This document shows positions 41,638 to 51,140 of a DNA stretch of 64,000 bases, piece by piece. Below the pieces are notes generated by a model that saw only the letters and a list, made by a program, of their open reading frames with translations, was not told the DNA's origin and searched no databases. Position 1 is the first letter of the stretch. Each line of letters begins with the position of its first letter. Source of the DNA: ATZT02 sp038145175 (GTDB lineage: Bacteria > Actinomycetota > Actinomycetes > S36-B12 > UBA5976); assembly GCA_038145175.1 (NCBI GenBank), contig JAYQPE010000002.1, forward strand, positions 151,827 through 215,826, read 5' to 3'. Made by a program: the position numbers and the translations under genes.

Positions 41638-44600
41638 TTAAATTTCTAGAACAGACTTGATCAGTTCTGCTTGCTCTTCATCATGTTTTGTGTGAGAACC
41701 AACAGCTGGAGCAGTTGAAGCAGGTCTTGAAATTCTTGTGATAACTTTTCCGATTTGAGGGGCAAGTTCAGTAATTATGAAAGGAAATGCACCTTGGTTT
41801 GCTGGCTCATCTTGCGCCCAAATAATTTTTACATCTTGAGAATACTGATTTAAAATATGTTTCACTTCTCTTACCGGTAGTGGATAAAGTCTTTCAAATC
41901 TAATAATTGCAATATCATCTTTATTTGAATTTTCTCTTGCACCTGCTATTTCGTGGGCAATTTTTCCCGAACACATAACAATTTTTTTAACCTTATTTCT
42001 ATCTGATTTTAAATCTTCAACTACTGGGTTAAATTTTCCATTAGTAAATTCAACAGTTGCACTTGTTGCAGGTTTTGCTCTTAACATAGATTTTGGAGTA
42101 AAAATAATTAAAGGTTTATTGTGTGGGTTTAAGACCTGCCATCTTAATAAATGAAAATACGAACTCGATGTTGAAGGTTGCGCGATAGTCATATTGTCTT
42201 GGGCAGCCAAACTTAAAAATCTTTCTAATCTTCCAGACGAATGATCAGGTCCTTGACCTTCCATGCCATGAGGTAAAAGTAAAACTAAACCAGATTCCTG
42301 TTGCCACTTTTGTTCACCGGATGCAATAAATTCATCAATAATAGTTTGAGCACCATTTGCAAAATCTCCAAATTGTCCTTCCCACATCACAAGTGATTTA
42401 GGTTGAGCAATCGAATATCCATATTCAAAACCCATTCCAGCAAATTCGGTTAGCGCAGAATCAAAAATAAATAATCTGGCATCTTTTTTTGCCATTTTCT
42501 TTAATGGTTTGTAACCTTTACCAGTTTTGTAATCAACAATCACACCGTGTCTTTGTCCAAAAGTTCCTCGACGTGAATCTTGGCCTACAAGTCTTACCCA
42601 ATGGCCTTCAGCTAACAGGGAACCAATTGCCAAAGTTTCACCCATAGCCCAATCAATATTGTCATCTTTTATCATTTGGGCACGACGCTCTAATTGTGGC
42701 CATAGTCTTGGATGAGGAGTAAATCCTTCTCTTAAATTTATTTGAGTATTTGCAATTTCTTGAACTAATTCAAGTGAGATAGCAGTGTTAACTTCTGCTG
42801 GAAACACAGGTTTGTTATCTACTGCAATTTGGTCAGATTTCTTTAAATCACCTTTTGTGTCTGCAAAAACTTTTTCTAATTGGTTTTGATAATCAACTAA
42901 TGCACTTTCTGCCTCTTCAACCGAAATATCACCTCTACCGATAAGTGATTCTGTATAAAGTTTTCTGACACTTCTTTTTTCATCAATTATTTGATACATC
43001 AAAGGTTGGGTTAATGATGGATCATCTGCTTCATTATGACCTCTACGTCTGTAGGTAATCATGTCAATTACTACATCTTTTTTAAATTCTCTTCGGTATT
43101 GATACGCAAGTCTTGCTACTAAAGAAACAGCTTCTGGGTCATCGCCGTTTACATGAAAAATTGGTGCTTGGATTGTTTTTGCCATATCACTTGCATATGT
43201 TGAACTTCTTCCATCTTGCGGAGAAGTTGTAAAACCAACTTGATTATTAACAATTAAATGAATAGTTCCACCAGTCTTATATGCACGCAATTGCGACAAG
43301 TTCAAAGTTTCTAAAACTACTCCTTGGCCAGCAAATGATGCATCACCGTGTAACAAAATCGGCAAGATTGGATAATCATGACCTTTGCCAAGTTTGTCTT
43401 GTTTAGCTCTAACAATTCCTTCTAACACAGGATTTACTGCTTCAAGATGTGAAGGATTTGCAGCCAAATAAACAGGAACACTTGTTCCCTCTTCTGTTGT
43501 GAATTTTCCATACGTACCTAAGTGATATTTCACATCTCCGGAACCTTGTACAAAACCAGGAGAAGATACATCTTCAAATTCCCTAAAAATTCTTTCATAG
43601 GACTTTCCAGCGATATTTGCTAAAACATTTAATCTTCCACGATGGGGCATAGCAATATCTACTTCAACTAGATTATCGTTTGCAGCTTCAACCAATATTG
43701 AATCTAGGGCAACAATTGCTGATTCACTACCTTCAAGTGAAAATCTTTTTTGACCAATGTATTTAGTATGTAAAAATTTCTCAAATGCTTCTGCAGCATT
43801 AAGTCTTCTTAAAATTCTTAATTGTTCTAGATGATCCATTTTTTCGTGAGGTTTTTCAACACGTTCTTGAATCCATTTTCTTTCTTCAGGTAATTGAATG
43901 TGCATGTACTCAATTCCAATACTTCTGGTGTATGAATCTTGTAAACGGATGAGAATGTCGCGCAATTTCATAAATGGTGCGCCACCAAAGCCACCAGTTG
44001 CAAATTCTCTTTCTAAATCCCACACACTTAGACCGTGATTAACCATTCTTAAATCTGGATGAGTTCTTTGGGCATATTCCAAAGGATTAGTATCTGAAAT
44101 TAAATGTCCACGTACGCGGTAATAATGAATTAATTCTTGTACTCGAGCAACTTTATTGATGTCTTCATCGTGAGTGGTATCAATATCAACTGCCCAAACG
44201 TAGGGTTTGTAAGGAACTTCAAGTGAGGTAAATATTTCTTCATAGAAATTATGTTTTCCTAGAAGTAAATCACTTATAGTTCTTAAAAATTCTCCACTTT
44301 GTGCACCTTGAATTATCCTGTGGTCATAAGTTGAAGTTAAAGTAATAACCTTGCTAATTGCTTGCCTTGCTAATGTTTCAGGTGCTGCACCTTGCCATTC
44401 AGTTGGATAATCTAGAGCACCGACACCAATGATTGCTCCTTGATTTTCCATTAAACGAGGAACAGAATGTTGCGTTCCTATAGTTCCAGGATTTGTCAAA
44501 CTTATTGTAGTTCCTTGAAAATCTTCTACTACTAGTTTTCCATTTCTGGCTCTTCTAACCAAGTCATCATAAGTTGCCCAGAATTGAGCAAAATCTAAAA

Positions 44601-45261
44601 TATCTGCATTCTTGATATTTGGTACAAGTAATTGTCTTGATCCATCTTCTTTAGCTAAATCAATTGCTAATCCTAAATTGACATGTGGATATTTAATAAT
44701 TGCTGGCTTATTATCAATTGTTGTATAAGCAGTATTCATTTCTTTTATTTGAGCAACCGCTTTTGTTACTGCATAGGCAATGATGTGAGTGAAGGATACT
44801 TTTCCGCCACGTCGTCTTGATAAGTGATTATTGATAAAAGTTCTATTTTCTTGCAACAAAATTGCAGGAATACTTCTAACCGATGTTGCTGTTGGAACTT
44901 TCATACTTGCTTCCATATTTGCAACAACTCTTGCAGCTGCACCTCGTAAATTTTCAGTTACAGGATCATTTGAAACTGGTTCAATAGGTTTGGTATTTAT
45001 TACTGGGACTTGATTTTCATTTTTAGTTTTAGCAATTGGTTCAACTACTGGTTTTTGGTTCTGACTATTTTTGTCTGATTTTGATTTTTCAGAAGGGGAG
45101 TAATCTCCAAAAAATTCCCACCAGGATGGATCAACGGAATTTTTGTTATTTAAATATTGTTGATAAATTTCATCAACTAGCCACTCATTTGGTCCAAAGC
45201 CTGTGTCTGAAGGGTTTGGTTTTGATTCACCCGACATTTTGGCTACCACGACCTCTTTCAT
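41638..45261 (-). CDS. kgd: Multifunctional 2-oxoglutarate dehydrogenase E1/E2 (Kgd/SucA)
   Basis: The actinobacterial Kgd carries the succinyl-transferase-like E2 domain (residues about 90-340) followed by the thiamine-diphosphate E1 domain. N-terminal GPNEWLVDEIYQQYL and VDPSWWEFFGDYSP match the family. DHRIIQGAQSGEF marks the E2 active site. GDASFAGQGVV and RRGHNEADDPS lie in the E1 part. Unlike E. coli SucA-SucB it is one polypeptide, and it lacks a lipoyl domain. 1207 residues, from ATG 45261. An in-frame ATG at 45237 is equally possible. Confidence 0.95.
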   Translation of the reverse strand: MKEVVVAKMSGESKPNPSDTGFGPNEWLVDEIYQQYLNNKNSVDPSWWEFFGDYSPSEKSKSDKNSQNQKPVVEPIAKTKNENQVPVINTKPIEPVSNDPVTENLRGAAARVVANMEASMKVPTATSVRSIPAILLQENRTFINNHLSRRRGGKVSFTHIIAYAVTKAVAQIKEMNTAYTTIDNKPAIIKYPHVNLGLAIDLAKEDGSRQLLVPNIKNADILDFAQFWATYDDLVRRARNGKLVVEDFQGTTISLTNPGTIGTQHSVPRLMENQGAIIGVGALDYPTEWQGAAPETLARQAISKVITLTSTYDHRIIQGAQSGEFLRTISDLLLGKHNFYEEIFTSLEVPYKPYVWAVDIDTTHDEDINKVARVQELIHYYRVRGHLISDTNPLEYAQRTHPDLRMVNHGLSVWDLEREFATGGFGGAPFMKLRDILIRLQDSYTRSIGIEYMHIQLPEERKWIQERVEKPHEKMDHLEQLRILRRLNAAEAFEKFLHTKYIGQKRFSLEGSESAIVALDSILVEAANDNLVEVDIAMPHRGRLNVLANIAGKSYERIFREFEDVSSPGFVQGSGDVKYHLGTYGKFTTEEGTSVPVYLAANPSHLEAVNPVLEGIVRAKQDKLGKGHDYPILPILLHGDASFAGQGVVLETLNLSQLRAYKTGGTIHLIVNNQVGFTTSPQDGRSSTYASDMAKTIQAPIFHVNGDDPEAVSLVARLAYQYRREFKKDVVIDMITYRRRGHNEADDPSLTQPLMYQIIDEKRSVRKLYTESLIGRGDISVEEAESALVDYQNQLEKVFADTKGDLKKSDQIAVDNKPVFPAEVNTAISLELVQEIANTQINLREGFTPHPRLWPQLERRAQMIKDDNIDWAMGETLAIGSLLAEGHWVRLVGQDSRRGTFGQRHGVIVDYKTGKGYKPLKKMAKKDARLFIFDSALTEFAGMGFEYGYSIAQPKSLVMWEGQFGDFANGAQTIIDEFIASGEQKWQQESGLVLLLPHGMEGQGPDHSSGRLERFLSLAAQDNMTIAQPSTSSSYFHLLRWQVLNPHNKPLIIFTPKSMLRAKPATSATVEFTNGKFNPVVEDLKSDRNKVKKIVMCSGKIAHEIAGARENSNKDDIAIIRFERLYPLPVREVKHILNQYSQDVKIIWAQDEPANQGAFPFIITELAPQIGKVITRISRPASTAPAVGSHTKHDEEQAELIKSVLEI

Positions 45262-45327
45262 TTTTAGCCGTATCTCTAGCGTAGTCGCTTATTCGAAGAT
45301 GCACGATTTTGCATCTCGTAGCAGGCT

Positions 45328-46113
45328 ATGTCTATGAGCGGTGAACATAATCCTGGTGCGCAAGTAATTGATGCTTCACCATTAGTTGCAAATTCTCTAG
45401 TTGGCCAAATCGCAATTGTGACCGGTGGGTCAAGGGGAATTGGTTTTGCAATTAGTAAAGGATTAGTTTCTTTGGGTTCACAAGTTTTAATTGTTGGGCA
45501 AAATCAAGTCAATGTTAATGATGCAGTGAATTCCTTAGGTCAATTTGGCGGATCAGTTAAAGGTTTTGTTGCGGATGTGTCAAAAATTAATGAAATAGAA
45601 AATATTGCGACAGAAATTTTAAGCGATTACATACCGACAATTTTGGTTAATTCTGCAGGAGTTATGAGTGAAAAAACGGCTAAAACCTTAAAAACTTCTA
45701 ATGAAGAGTGGGATCGAGTTTTAGACATTAATTTAAAAGGAACTTTTAATACTATAAAAACTTTTGCACCAATTATGGTTGAAAAAAGGCAAGGAAAAAT
45801 TATTAATTTAACTGCTTGCTTGGGCAGAATGAGTGGTCCTGGAACCAGCGGAGGACTTGCGCCTTACCGAATTTCAAAAGCAGGAGTAAATGCGTTAACA
45901 AAAAATTTTGCTGCTGAAACTGGAAATGGAAGAAGAGGAATTTTTGTTGATGCAGTTTGTCCAGGTCATTGCCAAACAGATATGGGTGGAAGTGACGCGC
46001 CACGAACTGCAGAACAAGGAGCAGAGACAGTACTTTGGTTAGCTTCTAGAAATGTTAACGAGCAGACACTTACTGGATTGCTTTGGGAAGATCGCGCAAT
46101 AGTTCCTTGGTAA
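45328..46113 (+). CDS. Short-chain dehydrogenase/reductase
   Basis: A 261-residue classical SDR with the cofactor loop TGGSRGIG near residues 33-40, NSAG, and the catalytic Tyr-x3-Lys in YRISKAG near residue 180. The residue at the usual Ser position lies in INLTACLG. The substrate cannot be told. It is divergent from kgd and precedes the Tad cluster on the same strand with an 81-base gap. No operon link is proven. Confidence 0.85.
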   Translation: MSMSGEHNPGAQVIDASPLVANSLVGQIAIVTGGSRGIGFAISKGLVSLGSQVLIVGQNQVNVNDAVNSLGQFGGSVKGFVADVSKINEIENIATEILSDYIPTILVNSAGVMSEKTAKTLKTSNEEWDRVLDINLKGTFNTIKTFAPIMVEKRQGKIINLTACLGRMSGPGTSGGLAPYRISKAGVNALTKNFAAETGNGRRGIFVDAVCPGHCQTDMGGSDAPRTAEQGAETVLWLASRNVNEQTLTGLLWEDRAIVPW

Positions 46114-46194
46114 GACTTTGAGGATTATTTGCCCCATTCCAGATTCTAAATCTAATTAATTTTAGTTAAGGTTTCCATTACTTAAGGAGCCTTT

Positions 46195-47163
46195 TTGAAA
46201 CAAGAAATAGTGTCTAATAAATTTATAAATAATTTATTAAATGATTCAAGTGTTGAAGAAATATGGATAAATAGTCCAGGTAAAATTTTTATTGCAAGAA
46301 ATGGTGTTTCAGAACTTACCAATAATGTATTAAATGAAAATGAATTAATAGTTCTACTAGAGCAATTACTCAGAAATTCTGGCAGAAGACTAGATACTAC
46401 ACATCCATTTGTTGATGCATTCTTACCTGATGGAAGTAGGCTTCACGCGGTAATTCCAAATATTACCCAAAAATGGCCGGCAATAAACATAAGAAAATTT
46501 AAAGAATCTAGTTTAAAGCTAAATGACTTATTTGAAAATAAAATGTTTTCACCAAATATTTATAATTTTTTAAAAGAAATAAATAAAACAGCAAAAAATG
46601 TGATTATAAGTGGAACGACTGGTGCTGGAAAAACCACTTTTTTGAGTGCTTTATTAAATACATTACCTAGAAAAACCAGAATTATTACTTGTGAGGAAGT
46701 CTTTGAGTTAAAACTTAACTCGATTGATCAAGTTGCATTACAGACTAGAGATCAAAATTTAGATTCAGTGGGGGAAATAGATTTAAGAAAACTAATTAAG
46801 GAAGCTTTAAGAATGCGTCCTGATCGATTAGTTCTGGGAGAAGTTAGGCAAGCTGAGGCCTTGGACTTGTTAATTGCATTGAATAGTGGAATTTGCGGCA
46901 TGGCCACAATTCACGCTAATTCTGCAAAAGATGCAATTAACAAACTATTTTTATTACCACTTTTGGGTGGCCCAAATATTCAAGAAGAATTTATTAAAAG
47001 AACGGTTTCAAGCGTCATAAACTATGTAATTCATTTGACTAGAAATCAAGACGGGTTTAGATATATTTCTGAAATTATAGAAATAAAACCAAAAGATAAT
47101 GAAAACTATTTTGAAATTATTGAAATAATTTCCTCAAATAATAGACTCGAAGAGGTCATATGA
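46195..47163 (+). CDS. tadA: Tad pilus secretion ATPase TadA (CpaF family)
   Basis: TadA drives assembly of Flp-type pili. The 322-residue protein has the RLDTTHPFVDAFLPDGSRLHAVIP segment, Walker A GTTGAGKTTFL near residue 143, the Asp box and Walker B RLVLGEVRQAEALDLL. It starts with TTG, with AAGGAGC 7 bases upstream. It overlaps tadB by four bases. The N-terminus is short: no additional regulatory domain is present. Confidence 0.9.
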   Translation: MKQEIVSNKFINNLLNDSSVEEIWINSPGKIFIARNGVSELTNNVLNENELIVLLEQLLRNSGRRLDTTHPFVDAFLPDGSRLHAVIPNITQKWPAINIRKFKESSLKLNDLFENKMFSPNIYNFLKEINKTAKNVIISGTTGAGKTTFLSALLNTLPRKTRIITCEEVFELKLNSIDQVALQTRDQNLDSVGEIDLRKLIKEALRMRPDRLVLGEVRQAEALDLLIALNSGICGMATIHANSAKDAINKLFLLPLLGGPNIQEEFIKRTVSSVINYVIHLTRNQDGFRYISEIIEIKPKDNENYFEIIEIISSNNRLEEVI

Positions 47164-47972
47164 GTGAAAAAATTACACTCATACTAAGCACATTTCTATT
47201 CTTTATGATTCTATATCTAGCTTATAAAGACAAAAAGTTGTTCGAAGTAAGAGATTTAATTAATAAATTTGAAAAATATCCTATTGAAAAGAAATTAGCA
47301 TTTGTACTATTTTTTGTGGGTTTATTGATCGGAGTTCTTACCAAAATATATATTTTAATAGCTGGCTCAGTAATTTTGAGTTTAATTCTGCCCAATCTAC
47401 TTTTAAAAAAAAGATCAGAACGACTAAAAGAACTAAAAATGCAACAATGGCTATATTTTTTGGACAATATGTCAAGTGCAACTAAGGCAGGTTTTTCAAT
47501 TAAAGAATCATTATTGCAAGCTTTGAATAGCACCGAAGTTCCTTTAAAAAACGATTTATATTCAGCAATTATTGAAATAAATAGATCTAATCAAGTATCA
47601 AAAGTTATACCAATTTTGAAAAAAGATGTCACAGACGAGATAGGAAGAAATGTTGTAAAAATCATTGAATTAGTTCATTTTTTAGGAGCAAGTGATTTAT
47701 CTAAAATTCTTTCAATTTTGTCTAATTCCAGCCGAGAGTTTCACGAATTGATTACAGAACTTAAAGCAAAACAAACCTGGGTTTTAAATGGAGCAAAAAT
47801 TGCAATCGCAGCTCCTTGGATAGTTCTTTTAGCGCTTTGGACTCAAGAAAATGTAAGAAATTCATATCAGACAATTAATGGGCAAATTGTTTTGTTTTTA
47901 GTAGCCCTTTTAGGTGTTGCAGGATTTTTGGTTATGCAAAAAATAGGGAATCTAGAAATCAGGAACTCTTGA
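47160..47972 (+). CDS. tadB: Tad inner-membrane protein TadB
   Basis: A 270-residue type II secretion F-type membrane protein with two N-terminal helices and two near the C-terminus, separated by a cytoplasmic domain. Short segments such as MSSATKAGFSIKESLLQAL match the F domain pattern. It partners with TadC. The ATG overlaps the tadA stop, and the gene ends one base before tadC. Confidence 0.82.
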   Translation: MSEKITLILSTFLFFMILYLAYKDKKLFEVRDLINKFEKYPIEKKLAFVLFFVGLLIGVLTKIYILIAGSVILSLILPNLLLKKRSERLKELKMQQWLYFLDNMSSATKAGFSIKESLLQALNSTEVPLKNDLYSAIIEINRSNQVSKVIPILKKDVTDEIGRNVVKIIELVHFLGASDLSKILSILSNSSREFHELITELKAKQTWVLNGAKIAIAAPWIVLLALWTQENVRNSYQTINGQIVLFLVALLGVAGFLVMQKIGNLEIRNS

Positions 47973-47973
47973 A

Positions 47974-48606
47974 ATGAATTTTGGTATTCTAATAATTTCA
48001 ATTTTTGTCTTTATTTTAATATTAATTTTTCTTCTTAAATTAGATTCCATAAATTTAACAAATAGAATTTTACCTTTTATTGATCCAATGCAGGCAAAAA
48101 AGACGTCTTTCTTTAATTTGAACTTAAAATTAAATTTATTCAACAAATTTGATAATACTGATACTTTAGTTTTGATTGATACAGCAGAGTTTGCAGATTT
48201 ATTTGCAGTTGCTTTAACTTCAGGACTAAATCCAAGAAGTGGCTTAGAAAAAATTACAAATTTTGTTTCTAGCGATTTCTCAATAGCACTTGAAAAAGCT
48301 TTAAAAGAAAATTCATTTGGCAAACCACTTTTGGAAGCATTAGAGGAAATGACCAATGAGAAAAGTAGCAAACCTTTAAAACCTTTGATAAAACAAATTT
48401 TTCTAGCTTTGGATAGAGGAACACCTTTAGCAGAAGTAACTCGAAGTTTTGCTTCTGATCAAAGAATAAAACTTCGTAATTTGATTACAAAAAAAGCTGC
48501 AAAAAAAGAAATCGCCATGCTTATGCCAATTGTTTTTGTAGTTTTACCTTCAGTGTTAGCAGTTGCAATGTATCCAGCTCTAACGGTGTTACAACAACTT
48601 GGATAA
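47974..48606 (+). CDS. tadC: Tad inner-membrane protein TadC
   Basis: A 210-residue F-domain protein, shorter than TadB, with one N-terminal helix and one or two C-terminal helices (LMPIVFVVLPSVLAVAMYP). The segment ALTSGLNPRSGLEKI and the charged KKAAKKEIAML fit the family. AAGGAG precedes the next gene within its stop region. Tad operons normally have tadB and tadC adjacent in this order. Confidence 0.8.
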   Translation: MNFGILIISIFVFILILIFLLKLDSINLTNRILPFIDPMQAKKTSFFNLNLKLNLFNKFDNTDTLVLIDTAEFADLFAVALTSGLNPRSGLEKITNFVSSDFSIALEKALKENSFGKPLLEALEEMTNEKSSKPLKPLIKQIFLALDRGTPLAEVTRSFASDQRIKLRNLITKKAAKKEIAMLMPIVFVVLPSVLAVAMYPALTVLQQLG

Positions 48607-48614
48607 GGAGAAGT

Positions 48615-48779
48615 ATGTTACAAAAATATGTTTTAATTAAAAATCAGTCAGGAGATGTTCCTGGTTGGGTTTTAATTACAGTTATGACTGCAGGATTGGT
48701 AGCTGCACTTTGGGTGGTCGCAGATACTGCATTAGCCGCAATGTTTAACAAAGCCATTGAATCTGTATCAAAACCTTAA
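48615..48779 (+). CDS. Flp-type major pilin (DUF4244-like)
   Basis: A 54-residue prepilin with a short leader, the G-W junction (DVPGWVLIT) and one hydrophobic helix to about residue 44. AAGGAG lies 5 bases before the ATG. The order tadA-tadB-tadC-pilin-TadE-TadE-like is the same as Rv3659c to Rv3654c, where the corresponding gene is the Flp pilin. The usual Glu at +5 of the Flp motif is not evident, so cleavage is inferred only from this arrangement. Confidence 0.75.
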   Translation: MLQKYVLIKNQSGDVPGWVLITVMTAGLVAALWVVADTALAAMFNKAIESVSKP

Positions 48780-49131
48780 GCATAATCAAAGTGGATCTAC
48801 AGTAACTGGTTTTACTTTTATTTTTCCATTATTAATGACACTTTCTTTATTGGTCGTTCAATTCATTTTTATTGCAATAAATTATGTATCAATTTCTTCA
48901 GCTTCAGAAAATGCTATACGTCTTGCGAGGATGGGTTATAGTGACAGTCAAATCATAAGTCAAGCAAATATTCAATTAAATAATTTAAGTTTAATATCTA
49001 GTAAACCAACAATTGAAATTCACAATATTAGTTTAAAGAATACGAATTTAAAAATCATCAAAATCGGGATTATTTATAAGATATTTGCTTTAAATACATT
49101 TAAATTAACTTCAAAAAGTTATGCATTTTAA
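48757..49131 (+). CDS. TadE-like pseudopilin
   Basis: A 124-residue protein with an N-terminal hydrophobic helix after NQSGSTVTGFTFIFPLL, typical of TadE minor pilins. The TTG start overlaps the preceding pilin by 23 bases. Its C-terminus is extracytoplasmic with no cysteines. It is followed by a second TadE-like gene, overlapping by 11 bases. I infer the family from helix position and neighbours rather than from strong motifs. Confidence 0.7.
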   Translation: MNLYQNLKHNQSGSTVTGFTFIFPLLMTLSLLVVQFIFIAINYVSISSASENAIRLARMGYSDSQIISQANIQLNNLSLISSKPTIEIHNISLKNTNLKIIKIGIIYKIFALNTFKLTSKSYAF

Positions 49132-49513
49132 AAATCAAGAAGGAAATATAATCATGGAATATGTTGTTTATATATTAGTATGTATCATCATTTTTCAAGG
49201 CATTATAAATTTTTTACAAATTACTATACAAAGAAATGAAATGGCTAAGATCTCAAACTTTATTTCTTTTTCAATTGCGCAAGATCCTAAAAAATTATCA
49301 ATATTTACTCCAAAAAATCAACAAGAATGGCTCCTTGTTCTCTCACCAAATTTAAAATTGGATTATTCGATTTATTGCGGTCAAGAAACATGTAGTACTA
49401 GTTCAAATTTTGTACAAATATCTTTAGAAAGTAGTTTCGAGTATTTAATGTTTAAAATTCCATTAAAAGTCACAAGTAAGTATCAAATAGGAAAATATTT
49501 ATCAAAAGTTTAA
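49121..49513 (+). CDS. TadE/TadF-like pseudopilin
   Basis: A 130-residue protein with KNQEGNIIMEYVVYILVCIII at the start, i.e. the same NQ(E)G leader end as its two neighbours, followed by the hydrophobic helix and a glutamate soon after. Cys residues in CGQETC may form a disulfide outside the membrane. It starts with ATG in the tail of the previous gene and ends with a stop that lies inside the next open frame. Confidence 0.7.
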   Translation: MHFKNQEGNIIMEYVVYILVCIIIFQGIINFLQITIQRNEMAKISNFISFSIAQDPKKLSIFTPKNQQEWLLVLSPNLKLDYSIYCGQETCSTSSNFVQISLESSFEYLMFKIPLKVTSKYQIGKYLSKV

Positions 49514-49917
49514 ATCAAAGAGGAAGCATTCTTATTTTAATAATTGGTTTAATTTCGATATTTGTTTCAATTTTTATTGTAGTTGTAAATATATCATCTA
49601 TTTACTATCAAAAACAAAAAATACAATCAGTTATTGATCAAACAGCTTTATTGGGTACTAATTACATAGATTCAAATAGTTATTATAATAATTCTATTTT
49701 GAATATTTTATATTTAGATGAAAGTGTTGTAAAACAAGAAGTTACTCAACATATCAGGCAAATATATGATTTTTCTAAAATTAATAAATTAAGTATAGAT
49801 GTGAAAAGTAATGAAGTTCTCATTGATATTTCATTAGAGTATGATTTACCGTTTGAAATTCCTTTTAAATTTGTAACAATTAACGCAACATCTAGTGCAA
49901 AACTTATGCTTGAATAG
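49501..49917 (+). CDS. Third TadE-like (Rv3654c-like) protein, non-standard start
   Basis: The frame is open from 49480 to the stop at 49917 but contains no ATG, GTG or TTG until 49651, which would delete the membrane helix. The N-terminus L-N-Q-R-G-S-I-L-I-L followed by a long hydrophobic helix parallels the preceding pseudopilins, so translation must begin upstream of it. ATC at 49501 has AGGA at 49489-49492 (8-base spacing). ATA at 49495 is the other candidate. Length from 49501 is 138 residues. Confidence 0.6.
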   Translation: MKSLNQRGSILILIIGLISIFVSIFIVVVNISSIYYQKQKIQSVIDQTALLGTNYIDSNSYYNNSILNILYLDESVVKQEVTQHIRQIYDFSKINKLSIDVKSNEVLIDISLEYDLPFEIPFKFVTINATSSAKLMLE

Positions 49918-49951
49918 GATAGATAATGACATTTAAATAGAATGTATTCAT

Positions 49952-51058
49952 ATGAATAAAGATCTAGTAGTTGAACTTGATGAACTAAATAGCACCTTGA
50001 GTTCAATCGAAAAAGTTTTAGATTTGAATTCTATGAAGAATCAAATTTCTGATTTAGAGCAAGAAGCAAGTATGCCTAATCTTTGGGATGATCCGACTAC
50101 GGCTCAATTTATTACTTCAAAATTATCAAATCTACAAAGTGAATTTAAAAGAGTTACAAATATCAGAAAGAAGATTGACGATTTGTATATCCTTATCGAA
50201 CTTGCAACCGACGAAGATGATGCAAATGCATTTGAAGATGCAAATAAAGAGTTGGAATATTTAAAAAAAGAAATTCGCGAACTAGAAGTAAGAACTTTAT
50301 TAAATGGTGAATATGACGAACGAGAAGCTTTAGTCACAATTAGATCTGAAGCTGGTGGAGTTGATGCGGCTGATTGGGCTGAAATGTTGATGAGAATGTA
50401 TTTGAGATTTTGTGAAAGAAAAAACTGGAAAACTGATATTTATGAAACTTCTTACGCTGAAGAAGCTGGAATAAAATCAACAACTTTTGCAGTTCATGCA
50501 CCGTTTGCTTACGGAACTCTTTCTGTTGAGCAAGGTACACATCGGTTAGTTCGTATTTCACCATTTGATTCTCAAAAAAGACGTCACACTAGTTTTGCAG
50601 GAGTTGAAGTTGTTCCCGTTGTAGATAAAAGTGATCAAATCGAAATTTCTGATGATGAAATAAGAGTAGATGTTTATCGCTCGAGTGGGCCTGGAGGACA
50701 AGGTGTTAATACAACAGATTCTGCTGTAAGAATTACACACATTCCTTCTGGAATTGTTGTGTCTTGTCAAAATGAGAGAAGTCAATTACAAAACAAAGCC
50801 ACAGCATTAGCGGTTTTGCAATCAAAATTACTAGAAAAAAAACATCAAGAAGAGCAAGCAAAGATTGATGCATTAAAAAATTCAACAACTGGTTCATGGG
50901 GTAATCAAATGCGTTCATATGTTTTAGCCCCGTATCAATTGGTAAAAGATTTAAGAACTGAGTTTGAAACTGGAAATCCCACTGCGGTATTAGATGGAGA
51001 TTTAGATGGTTTCATCGAAGCAGGAATTCGTTGGCGAAAGCAGCAAAAATCTAATTAA
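49952..51058 (+). CDS. prfB: Peptide chain release factor 2
   Basis: RF2 reads UAA and UGA stop codons. The 368-residue protein has the anticodon-like tripeptide SPF in VRISPFDSQKRRHTSF near residue 202 and the catalytic GGQ in SGPGGQGVNT near residue 248. The reading frame is uninterrupted, so it has no programmed +1 frameshift. It precedes ftsE as in many Actinobacteria. Confidence 0.97.
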   Translation: MNKDLVVELDELNSTLSSIEKVLDLNSMKNQISDLEQEASMPNLWDDPTTAQFITSKLSNLQSEFKRVTNIRKKIDDLYILIELATDEDDANAFEDANKELEYLKKEIRELEVRTLLNGEYDEREALVTIRSEAGGVDAADWAEMLMRMYLRFCERKNWKTDIYETSYAEEAGIKSTTFAVHAPFAYGTLSVEQGTHRLVRISPFDSQKRRHTSFAGVEVVPVVDKSDQIEISDDEIRVDVYRSSGPGGQGVNTTDSAVRITHIPSGIVVSCQNERSQLQNKATALAVLQSKLLEKKHQEEQAKIDALKNSTTGSWGNQMRSYVLAPYQLVKDLRTEFETGNPTAVLDGDLDGFIEAGIRWRKQQKSN

Positions 51059-51140
51059 GTAGTACACGCCACACCTAGTTGTGAGGCGAGTCTCACGCGC
51101 ATCTCCAGTATCACCCGATAACCTCAAAAGTGGAGACCAA

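Noticed and set aside
49651..49917. TadE-like protein starting at TTG 49651
   Set aside because: It would lack its membrane helix, which is present in frame just upstream.
49952..51058. Programmed frameshift in prfB
   Set aside because: The reading frame is continuous from the start through the N-terminal domain, with no in-frame TGA.
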